Positions 25,840 to 33,014 of a stretch of DNA of 64,000 nt are shown here, in pieces; position 1 is the stretch's first letter, and every line of letters begins with the position of its first letter. The DNA is from Deltaproteobacteria bacterium (GTDB taxonomy: Bacteria; Myxococcota_A; UBA9042; PHBI01; JACKFB01): assembly GCA_020632695.1 (NCBI GenBank), contig JACKFB010000004.1:186001-250000 (forward strand). Reading direction: 5' to 3'. The notes under the pieces are model-generated. The model searched no databases. It worked only from the letters and a program-made list of their open reading frames with translations, and had not been told where the DNA came from. The translations under genes were made by a program, and so were the position numbers.

Positions 25840-26454
25840 TCAGCCGAAGCCCGCGCGCTTGAGCGCCCGCCGCACACCGAACCAGGTCAGCAGCATCATG
25901 GCCGCCACGGCGATCCACGCGCCCACCGTGTAGCGCGAGAGCAGCGCGTCCAGGGCGTCGATGTTCTCGCCCAGCGCCACGCCGACGCCCACCAGCAGCA
26001 GGTTCCAGGCCAGCGCGCTGACCGCGGCCCAGAGCGCGACCTCGCGGCGACGGAGGCCGGCCACGCCCGCGGCGACGAAGAAGGCGGCCCGCACCCCGGG
26101 GAAGAAGCGGTTCAGCGCCAGGATCCAGGCGCCGTGTCGCTTGAAGCGCTCGGTGAGGATGTCGACGGCGGCGCGGGTGCGCTCGCTGCGGCGGGACAGG
26201 GTGCCGCGGCGCACGATCCACTGGCCCACCGCGAAGTCGACCATGGCGCCTGCGATCGCGCCGGCCATGACGGCGGCGAAGAGCGGCACCGGGGACCAGC
26301 CGAAGCTCGTCACCAGCACCGAGCCGGCGACCACCATGGCGTCCCCGGGCACGGGCGGCACCACGTACTCGGCGAAGGACGCCAGGAAGAGGCCGCCGAA
26401 CATCAGCCAGGGGGGGACCTCTCGGGCGGCCTCGACCCACTCCGCCAGGTTCAT
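25840..26454 (-). CDS. DedA-family membrane protein
   Basis: The 204-aa integral membrane protein belongs to the DedA/SNARE-associated group, several of which flip undecaprenyl phosphate or other lipids. Signatures: FAEYVVPPVPGDAMVVAGS (E...PPVPG) near residues 28-46, a GAMVDFAVGQWIVRRG segment, and NRFFPGVRAAFFVAAGVAGL near 115-134, the conserved R..PG.R. loop. ATG overlaps the gltX stop (ATGA). Last gene of the minus-strand unit. Confidence 0.85.
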   Translation of the reverse strand: MNLAEWVEAAREVPPWLMFGGLFLASFAEYVVPPVPGDAMVVAGSVLVTSFGWSPVPLFAAVMAGAIAGAMVDFAVGQWIVRRGTLSRRSERTRAAVDILTERFKRHGAWILALNRFFPGVRAAFFVAAGVAGLRRREVALWAAVSALAWNLLLVGVGVALGENIDALDALLSRYTVGAWIAVAAMMLLTWFGVRRALKRAGFG

Positions 26455-27905
26455 GGACGCAGCAGCTCGGCCGCGCGCCTGAGCCTCGTCTGACAGCGCG
26501 CCTTGCCGATGACCTCCATCGACTCGAAGAGCGGCGGCGTCGCCGTGCGGCCGGTGATCGCCACGCGCACCATCATGAAGAGGTCGCGCGCGCTGAAGCC
26601 GGTGGCCTCGCACTGGGCGCGGAGCACCTGCTCGAGGGTGGCCGTGTCGAAGGCGCGCATGCCGTCGACCGCCTCGACGACGGACTTCATCGCCGCGTAC
26701 GCCTCCTTGCGCTCGCGCTTCTTGGGGACCAGGGCCTCGGCCTCGAGCGGGAACTCGTCGGAGAAGAAGAAGGGCGTGGACGTGACGAAGTGCTCCAGGC
26801 GCTGGATGCGCTCCTGCACCAGCGGCGCCACCCGGCCGAGGAAGTCGCTGCCCAGGAGCCAACCCTGCAGGCGCTCCACGAGCTGCTGGGGCGTCAGCTC
26901 GCGCAGGTAGAGCCCGTTGAGCCAGTCGAGCTTGGCCAGGTCGAACACCGGCCCGCCGGTGGTGATGCGCGACAGGTCCAGCTCGGCTACCAGGTCGTCC
27001 AGGGCGAACTTCTCGCGCTCATCGGCCAGCGAGAAGCCCATGCGGGCGAGGAAGTTGAGCATGGCCTCGGGGAGGATGCCGGCGCGCTGGTAGTACTCGA
27101 GGCTCACCGGGTTCTTGCGCTTGGAGATCTTGCTCTTGTCGGCGTTGCGGAGCAGCGGCAGGTGCGCGAAGGCCGGCGGCTCCCAGCCGAAGGCGCGGTA
27201 GAGCTGCACGTGCTTGGGGGTCGACGGGATCCACTCCTCGGCGCGGATGACGTGGGTGATGCCCATCAGGTGGTCGTCGACGACGTTGGCCAGGTGGTAG
27301 GTGGGGAAGCCGTCGGACTTCATCAGGATCTGATCGTCGACCTCGCGGTTGTCGATGCTGATCTCGCCGCGCAGCGCGTCCTGGAACCGGGTCTGGCCGT
27401 CCAGCGGCATCTTCATGCGCACGACGTGGGGCTGGCCCTCGGCGAGGCGACGCTCGACCTCGGCGGGCGGCAGGTCCCGGTATCGCCGGTCGTAGGAGGT
27501 CGCCAGCCGCTGCTCGCGGGCGGTGGCCCGCATCTGGTCCAGCTCCTCGGCGGTCGCGAAGCAGCGGTAGGCCTGCCCCTGGGCGATGAGGCGCTCGGCG
27601 TGCTCGCGGTAGATGGCGGTGCGCTCGCTCTGGCGGTAGGGACCGACGGGTCCGCCCACGTCCGGCCCCTCGTCCCAGCCCAGCCCGAGCCAGCGCAGGC
27701 TCTCGAAGATCGCCGCCTCGCTCTCGCCGGTCGAGCGGGTCTGGTCGGTGTCCTCGATGCGCAGGATGAACTGGCCGCCGTGCTTTCGGGCGAAGGCCAG
27801 GTTGAAGAGCGCCACGTAGGCCGTCCCCACGTGGGGATCGCCCGTGGGGCTCGGGGCGATGCGAACGCGCACGGGCCCGGTCGGGTTGGTGCTGGCGTCG
27901 GTCAT
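26451..27905 (-). CDS. gltX: Glutamyl-tRNA synthetase
   Basis: Class I aminoacyl-tRNA synthetase charging tRNA-Glu (484 aa). The HIGH-type motif PSPTGDPHVGTA lies near residue 18 and the KMSKS-equivalent is SKISKRKNP near 253. The GluRS C-terminal anticodon-binding helical domain is present. ATG 27905 follows GAGG about 9 nt upstream; an ATG at 27920 lacks an RBS. It is 52 nt downstream of gmk and overlaps dedA. Whether it is discriminating cannot be told from sequence inspection. Confidence 0.95.
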   Translation of the reverse strand: MTDASTNPTGPVRVRIAPSPTGDPHVGTAYVALFNLAFARKHGGQFILRIEDTDQTRSTGESEAAIFESLRWLGLGWDEGPDVGGPVGPYRQSERTAIYREHAERLIAQGQAYRCFATAEELDQMRATAREQRLATSYDRRYRDLPPAEVERRLAEGQPHVVRMKMPLDGQTRFQDALRGEISIDNREVDDQILMKSDGFPTYHLANVVDDHLMGITHVIRAEEWIPSTPKHVQLYRAFGWEPPAFAHLPLLRNADKSKISKRKNPVSLEYYQRAGILPEAMLNFLARMGFSLADEREKFALDDLVAELDLSRITTGGPVFDLAKLDWLNGLYLRELTPQQLVERLQGWLLGSDFLGRVAPLVQERIQRLEHFVTSTPFFFSDEFPLEAEALVPKKRERKEAYAAMKSVVEAVDGMRAFDTATLEQVLRAQCEATGFSARDLFMMVRVAITGRTATPPLFESMEVIGKARCQTRLRRAAELLRP

Positions 27906-27957
27906 GTCGGGTTGCCTCATGGTCGGCGTGGCGCCGGGCGGTCGGTGCGAGGGCGGG

Positions 27958-28611
27958 TCAAGCGTCGCGGCGGCCGCGCAGCAGGGAGTCGAGGGTGGCG
28001 GCGTGGCGGGTGGTGCGGGCGCGCTCGGCGACGAGGATCGCCTGGAAGGTCTCGGCGGCTGCGACCACGTCGTCGTTGACGATGACGTAGTGGTACCGCG
28101 GCGCGCAGGCGATCTCGGCCCGGGCGTTGGCCAGGCGGATCTGGACCTGCTCCTCGGTCTCGGTGCTGCGGCCGCGCAGGCGCGCCTCCAGCGCGTCCAT
28201 CGAGGGCGGCAGCATGAAGATCGTCACCGCCTCCGGGTAGGCGCGCATCAGCTGGAAGCCGCCCTGGGGGTCGATGTCGAAGAGGATGTCGCGGCCCTGC
28301 GCCCACAGGCGCTCGATCTCGGCGTGGCTGGTGCCGTAACGCCGCGCGTGTACCCGGGCGTGCTCGGCGAAGGCGTTGTCGGCGATCATCTGGTCGAAGG
28401 TGGCGTCGTCGACGAAGTGGTAGTCGCGGCCCTCCGCCTCGCCGCTGCGCGGGGCGCGCGTGGTGTGGCTCACGCTGAAGGCCAGCCGAGGTACCGCCGC
28501 CAGGACGCGCTCGGCCACGGTGGTCTTGCCGGTGCCGCTGGGCGCTGTCAGCACGACCATCAGGCCGCGCTCGGCCGCGCGGGGCTCAGGTGACGTTCTG
28601 GACCTGCTCAC
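27958..28611 (-). CDS. gmk: Guanylate kinase
   Basis: Phosphorylates GMP to GDP (217 aa). P-loop APSGTGKTT at 23-31; GMP-binding SVSHTTRAPRSGEAEGRDYHFV near 46-67; the IDPQGGFQL segment corresponds to the DVDxQG motif of the family with Ile replacing Asp. GTG 28611 is preferred, with GGAG 7 nt upstream, and lies inside the yicC end (26-bp overlap); an internal ATG at 28560 has no RBS. The yicC-gmk order is conserved in many bacteria. Confidence 0.93.
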   Translation of the reverse strand: MSRSRTSPEPRAAERGLMVVLTAPSGTGKTTVAERVLAAVPRLAFSVSHTTRAPRSGEAEGRDYHFVDDATFDQMIADNAFAEHARVHARRYGTSHAEIERLWAQGRDILFDIDPQGGFQLMRAYPEAVTIFMLPPSMDALEARLRGRSTETEEQVQIRLANARAEIACAPRYHYVIVNDDVVAAAETFQAILVAERARTTRHAATLDSLLRGRRDA

Positions 28612-29512
28612 GGATGCGCTCCAACTCGACCTTGGTGTCCACGACGTCCTGCGCCATCCCCGCGTCGCGGCACTTGGAGCCGATGGTGTTCACCTCGCGC
28701 CCCAGCTCCTGGGCCAGGAAATCCAGCCGCTTGCCGCGCAGGGGATCCTCCTGGGGCCCCAACAGGGCGCGGAACGCCGCGATGTGGCTGCGGGCGCGCA
28801 CCGTCTCCTCGGTGACGTCGCTCTTGTCGGCGAAGAGCACCAGCTCGGTGGCCAGCCGGGCCTCGTCCAGCTCCACGCCGTGCCGCTGGACCACGTCCTC
28901 CAGGCGCTGGCGGAGCCTGGCCTCGTACGCCTCCTGCACCTTGGGCGCCGCGGCCTCGAAGCGCGTCAGCAGCTCGTCGAGGTGGTCCAGGCGGGCCAGG
29001 ATGTCGCGGCCGAGCGCGCCGCCCTCGGCGGAGCGCATCAGCGCGGTGGCCTCGAGCGCCTCGTCCAGGGCGCCGTAGAACCCCTCGCACAGCGCGTCCT
29101 CGTCGAGGCTGGCCGTCTGGATCTGCACGATGTCGCCCATCCGCAGCAGCAGGTCCAGCCCGGGCGCCGGCGCGCCCACGTCCGCCGCGAGCTGCGCCAG
29201 CGCCTCCATGACCTGCCTGGCGGCCTTGTGGGCGATGCGCACCTCCACGTCGCGCTCGGCGGCGCTCTCGAGCTGCACGCTCAGGTCCACGGCGCCTCGA
29301 CCCAGGCGCGCCTCGATGCGGGTGCGCGCCTCGGCCTCGCACGCGGTCAGCTCGGGCGGCAGGTGCGTGCGGAGGTTCAGGTTGCGGTGGTTCACCGACT
29401 TGACCTGCACCCGGTAGCGGGCCCCGGACACCTCGAAGCTGGCCTGGCCGAAGCCGGTCATGCTGGTCGGGCCCGCCTGGGCACCCGCTGTGGCGCTGGA
29501 CGGGGCGCTCAC
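28586..29512 (-). CDS. yicC: YicC-family endoribonuclease
   Basis: Full-length 308-aa YicC/YloC protein; E. coli YicC is an RNase acting on small RNAs. It has the N-terminal SMTGFGQASFE motif, SVNHRNLNLRTHLP near residue 39, and the conserved C-terminal GKRLDFLAQELGREVNTIGSK. GTG overlaps the upstream epimerase stop (GTGA). Adjacent to gmk as in many genomes. Confidence 0.92.
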   Translation of the reverse strand: MSAPSSATAGAQAGPTSMTGFGQASFEVSGARYRVQVKSVNHRNLNLRTHLPPELTACEAEARTRIEARLGRGAVDLSVQLESAAERDVEVRIAHKAARQVMEALAQLAADVGAPAPGLDLLLRMGDIVQIQTASLDEDALCEGFYGALDEALEATALMRSAEGGALGRDILARLDHLDELLTRFEAAAPKVQEAYEARLRQRLEDVVQRHGVELDEARLATELVLFADKSDVTEETVRARSHIAAFRALLGPQEDPLRGKRLDFLAQELGREVNTIGSKCRDAGMAQDVVDTKVELERIREQVQNVT

Positions 29513-30441
29513 GGCTGCTCCCGGTACCAGGCGACCGTGGCCTGCAGGCCCTCGCGGATGCCGACGCGCGGGGTCCAGCCCAGCACGTCACGCGCCCGGC
29601 TGATGTCGGCGACCGAGTGGCGGATGTCACCGGCGCGCTCGGGCCCGAAGGAGGGCTCGGCGGTGGAGCCGGCCGCCTCGCGGATGGTGTGGTAGAGGTC
29701 CAGCACGCTGGTCTCGACGCCGGTCCCGATGTTGAAGACCTGCCCGGCGACGCCGGGGGCGGTGGCGGCCCGCAGGTTGGCGTCCACGACGTTGTCGATG
29801 AACACGAAGTCTCGGGTGGCGCCGCCGTCGCCGAAGATGGTGACGGGGCGGCCGGCCAGGAGCCGGGTGGCGAAGACCGGGATGGCGGCCGCGTACCCGC
29901 CCTCGGGGCTCTGGCGCGGCCCGAACACGTTGAAGTAGCGCAGCGCGACCACCTCGAGGCCCAGGCCGCGGGTCCACACCTGGCCGTAGATCTCGCCGGC
30001 CAGCTTCGACGCCGCGTAGGGGCTGGCAGGGGCCAGCACGCTGGTCTCGCGCTTGGGCAGGGTGGGCTCGTCGCCATACACCGCGCAGGTGGCCGAGAAG
30101 ACGACGCGCGCCACGCCCGCGGTCCGGGCGGCCTCGAACACGCGCATGGTGCCGGTGGTGTTGACCTCGTGGGTCTGGGGCGGGTCGTCCATCGAGTGGG
30201 GAACGCTGACCTGGGCGGCCAGGTGGAACACGGTGCGGCAGCCGCGGATCGCCGTGGCCAGCGTGTCGGCGTCCAGGATGCTGCCGACGATGAGCTCGGC
30301 GTCGGTGCCCTCCAGGTTGGCACGGTCGCCGGTGGAGAGGTCGTCGAGCACGCGGACCCGGTCGCCGCGGGCCAGCAGCGCGCGGGTGATGTGGGAGCCG
30401 ATGAAGCCGGCGCCGCCGGTCACCAGGTGCAGGTCGCTCAT
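29509..30441 (-). CDS. NAD-dependent nucleotide-sugar epimerase/dehydratase (GalE-like)
   Basis: Extended short-chain dehydrogenase (310 aa) acting on nucleotide sugars for envelope polysaccharides. NAD-binding TGGAGFIGS at 8-16, SATCAVYGDEP near 116, catalytic Tyr142-x-x-x-Lys146 (SPYAASKLAGE), RYFNVFGPRQSP and a C-terminal substrate-binding half with DFVFIDNVVDAN. Best described as UDP-glucose 4-epimerase-like; exact substrate not determinable. ATG overlaps the upstream stop (ATGA). Confidence 0.9.
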   Translation of the reverse strand: MSDLHLVTGGAGFIGSHITRALLARGDRVRVLDDLSTGDRANLEGTDAELIVGSILDADTLATAIRGCRTVFHLAAQVSVPHSMDDPPQTHEVNTTGTMRVFEAARTAGVARVVFSATCAVYGDEPTLPKRETSVLAPASPYAASKLAGEIYGQVWTRGLGLEVVALRYFNVFGPRQSPEGGYAAAIPVFATRLLAGRPVTIFGDGGATRDFVFIDNVVDANLRAATAPGVAGQVFNIGTGVETSVLDLYHTIREAAGSTAEPSFGPERAGDIRHSVADISRARDVLGWTPRVGIREGLQATVAWYREQP

Positions 30442-31820
30442 CGGGCGGGGCCCTCCATGGAGGTGACGATCTCGGGGGTCCAGCGCTCGAGCAGCCCGAG
30501 ATCGTCGATGAGATCGAGGGCGACGTAGCGCGAGCGGATGTGCCGGCACACGCGGATCGTGCGCTCGAAGTGGGGTCGATCCACGCCGATGGCGCTGGCG
30601 CGCGACGTGGCCCCGGCGGCGTGCAGCGCGGCGGCGACCTCGTCGGGGGGCACCAGCGACGCGCGCAGGCGCTCGCGGATCTCGGGCCAGGCGTCGCGCA
30701 CGCGCGCCAGCTCGTCGCGCAGCGCGTCCGCGTGGAGCTGCTTGTCGCGCAGCTGGGCCTTCACCTCGGCGATGACCTCCGGCGTCAGCAGCGGGTGGTC
30801 GGCGTCGATGGCGTCGATCCACGAGGGGTCGGGGCGGCGCGCGGCGGCGGCGTCGGGGTCGATTTCCGAGGCCTCCAGACCCACAAGGCGCTCGATGAGG
30901 CGGCCCGACACCAGGGTGCCGATGCCCACCTGGGTGCCGTGCAGCGCGCGCACCGGGCGATCCTGGCAGTGCTCCTCCATGTCCCAGTAGTGACTGATGA
31001 GGTGCTCGCCGCCGGACGCCGGCGCCGACGAGCCGGCGATGGCCATGGAGAAGCCGCTGACCAGGATGGTCTCCATCAGCACGCGGGTGGCCTCGGCCTC
31101 GCCGCGACCGATGCCCTCGGCGCGGGCGATCATCTGGCGCCAGGCCTCGTCGAGCAGGCGGGCGGCCTCGTCGGAGTAGGAGACGCCGCGCACCAGGTGC
31201 GAGAGCAGCCAGTCGGCGTGGCTGTAGGGCTTCGAGAGCAGGTCGCCGAAGCCGGCCTGGTTCATCACCGCGGGCGCGTGCCGGATGACGTCGATGTCGG
31301 CGAAGATCGCCTCGGCCTGCCGGCAGGGCCAGGTGCGCTTCACGCCGCCGGCCAGCACCGCGACGATGCCCGAGGTGTAGCCGTTCATGCTGGCGGCGGT
31401 CGGGACCACCTGGCAGGGGCGCTCGAGCTCGCTGCAGGCGCGCTTGACGATGTCGGACACCGTGCCGGAGCCCACCGCGATGGCGTTGAAGCGGTCCGAG
31501 GCGACGAGGAAGGTGCGCAGCGCCTCGATGACGCCGGTCTCGCAGGTCAGCGTGTCCTCGCCGGGGCGCGGGTCGAGCACCAGGTGCGTGGTGAAGCGGC
31601 CGCCGCCCTCGAGCGCCGCCTCGACGCGCTTGCCCGCGGCGGCGTACGTGTTGGCGTCGGCCACGATCACGTCGATGCGACCGGGGTGCTGCGCGTCGAG
31701 CCAGGCGGGCAGGGCGTCGATGACGCCCTCGCCGAGCGCGATGTGGCGAGTGCGGCCGGGCTGGCCACTGCGCGCTGCGTCGGCGGTGAGCCGGTCGAGG
31801 AGCTGGGAGGCGGTCTCCAT
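30438..31820 (-). CDS. sn-Glycerol-1-phosphate dehydrogenase homologue (AraM/EgsA type)
   Basis: NAD(P)-dependent, metal-requiring enzyme of 460 aa that in characterised relatives reduces dihydroxyacetone phosphate to sn-glycerol-1-phosphate. VGSGTVSDIVKRA near 117 binds the cofactor; PTAASMNGYTSG near 140, AGFGDLLSKP with Asp193, ASGGEHLISHYWDM with His273/His277 and HGTQVGIG with His294 supply the metal site and family signature. The C-terminal helical extension of about 150 residues matches the AraM form. It leads a coupled six-gene unit (epimerase, yicC, gmk, gltX, dedA). Its role here, an unusual lipid or glycan, is inferred only. Confidence 0.82.
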   Translation of the reverse strand: METASQLLDRLTADAARSGQPGRTRHIALGEGVIDALPAWLDAQHPGRIDVIVADANTYAAAGKRVEAALEGGGRFTTHLVLDPRPGEDTLTCETGVIEALRTFLVASDRFNAIAVGSGTVSDIVKRACSELERPCQVVPTAASMNGYTSGIVAVLAGGVKRTWPCRQAEAIFADIDVIRHAPAVMNQAGFGDLLSKPYSHADWLLSHLVRGVSYSDEAARLLDEAWRQMIARAEGIGRGEAEATRVLMETILVSGFSMAIAGSSAPASGGEHLISHYWDMEEHCQDRPVRALHGTQVGIGTLVSGRLIERLVGLEASEIDPDAAAARRPDPSWIDAIDADHPLLTPEVIAEVKAQLRDKQLHADALRDELARVRDAWPEIRERLRASLVPPDEVAAALHAAGATSRASAIGVDRPHFERTIRVCRHIRSRYVALDLIDDLGLLERWTPEIVTSMEGPAR

Positions 31821-31961
31821 GGGAGGCGCCTACATAGCGAGTCCCGGCCCGGCCGTCGAGGGGCAAGCGGGCGCCGCGTCCGCGGGGGGCTCTCCAGGGC
31901 CTCGACGGCGCGGCGCAGAACGTCCACCATGACGTCGCGACGATTCGCGACAGGAGCGCCC

Positions 31962-32930
31962 GTGAAGCGCGTGCTGCACCAGCCACCCGCCCAGCCTCCG
32001 GAGTGCTTCCACGGCATCGTCACGGTGGCGCCCGAGATGCGCGAGGTGTTCGAGCTGGTGCGGCGGGTGGCGCGCACCGACGCGCCCACCCTCATCCGGG
32101 GCGAGTCGGGCACGGGCAAGGAGCTGGTGGCCCGCGCGCTGCACGCGCTGTCGCCGCGCGCGCCGGAGCCCTTCCAGGCGATCAACTGCGCCATGCTCAG
32201 CTCGGAGATGCTGGCCAGCGAGCTGTTCGGGCACGTGAAGGGCGCGTTCACCGGGGCGATCCGTGATCGTCCCGGCGTGTTCCGGCGCGCCGACGGCGGC
32301 ACGGTGTTCCTGGACGAGATCGCCGACATGCCGCTGGACGTGCAGGCGCGGGTGCTGCGCGTGGTGCAGGAGCAGGTGTTCACGCCGCTCGGCGGCACCG
32401 AGGATCTGCGCGTCGACGTGCGCTTCCTGTCGGCCACCCACACCGGGCTCCGGCGGGCGGTGGCCCAGCGGCGCTTCCGCATGGACCTGATGTATCGGCT
32501 GCGGGTGGTGCCACTCTTCCTGCCGCGCCTGGTCGAGCGCAGCGGCGACATCGGGGCGCTGACCTGGCATTTCGTGGGCGAGCGCAACGCCCTGGGCGGG
32601 CGGCGGGTGGAGGCCATCGACGGGCCGGCGTGGGACGCGCTGCACGCGTTCCCGTGGCCCGGCAACATCCGCGAGCTGCACAACGTCATCGAGTACGCGT
32701 TCGCCGTGGGAGAGGGGCCGGTGCTGGGCCTGGCCGACCTGACGCCCGAGCTGCGCGGCGAGGACCCGCCGGACTGGAGCGAGCGCAGCCACCCGCTGCG
32801 CGACCAGGAGCGGCGGCGCATCCTGGACGCGCTGGCCGCGGCGGGCGGGCGCAAGAGCGAGGCGGCGCAGGCGCTGGGGATGAGCCGCTCGACGCTGTGG
32901 CGCAAGCTGCGCGAGCTGCGCATCGGCTGA
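31962..32930 (+). CDS. Sigma-54-dependent activator with AAA+ and Fis-type HTH, no sensor domain
   Basis: Bacterial enhancer-binding protein of 322 aa. The AAA+ domain starts almost at the N-terminus (about 20-260): Walker A GESGTGKE near 49, the sigma-54 contact loop GAFTGA near 101, Walker B GGTVFLDEIADM near 119, and an arginine-finger region RFRMDLMYRL. A C-terminal Fis-like helix-turn-helix covers the last 45 residues (SEAAQALGMSRSTLWRKLREL). No receiver, GAF or PAS domain, so control is likely by another protein or expression level. GTG 31962 has AGGAG 5 nt upstream; ATG 31929 lacks one. Divergent from the glycerol-1-phosphate dehydrogenase unit. Confidence 0.88.
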   Translation: MKRVLHQPPAQPPECFHGIVTVAPEMREVFELVRRVARTDAPTLIRGESGTGKELVARALHALSPRAPEPFQAINCAMLSSEMLASELFGHVKGAFTGAIRDRPGVFRRADGGTVFLDEIADMPLDVQARVLRVVQEQVFTPLGGTEDLRVDVRFLSATHTGLRRAVAQRRFRMDLMYRLRVVPLFLPRLVERSGDIGALTWHFVGERNALGGRRVEAIDGPAWDALHAFPWPGNIRELHNVIEYAFAVGEGPVLGLADLTPELRGEDPPDWSERSHPLRDQERRRILDALAAAGGRKSEAAQALGMSRSTLWRKLRELRIG

Positions 32931-32979
32931 CGGGGCGCTCCGGGGGCGCCGCGGCGAGGCGCGCCAAAGAAGCGATGCA

Positions 32980-33008
32980 TTGCCGCGCGGCGCCGCTGTT
33001 CGTACCAT
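32980..33008 (+). promoter_or_regulatory. Possible leaderless promoter of rsh
   Basis: TTGCCG (32980-32985), 17-bp spacer, TACCAT (33003-33008). The -10 ends 6 nt before the ATG at 33015, which has no Shine-Dalgarno, so transcription would start on or beside the initiation codon. Confidence 0.42.
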
Positions 33009-33014
33009 GCCGCC

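Noticed and set aside
27905..27920. ATG 27920 as the gltX start
   Set aside because: No ribosome-binding site precedes it, whereas ATG 27905 has GAGG at suitable spacing.
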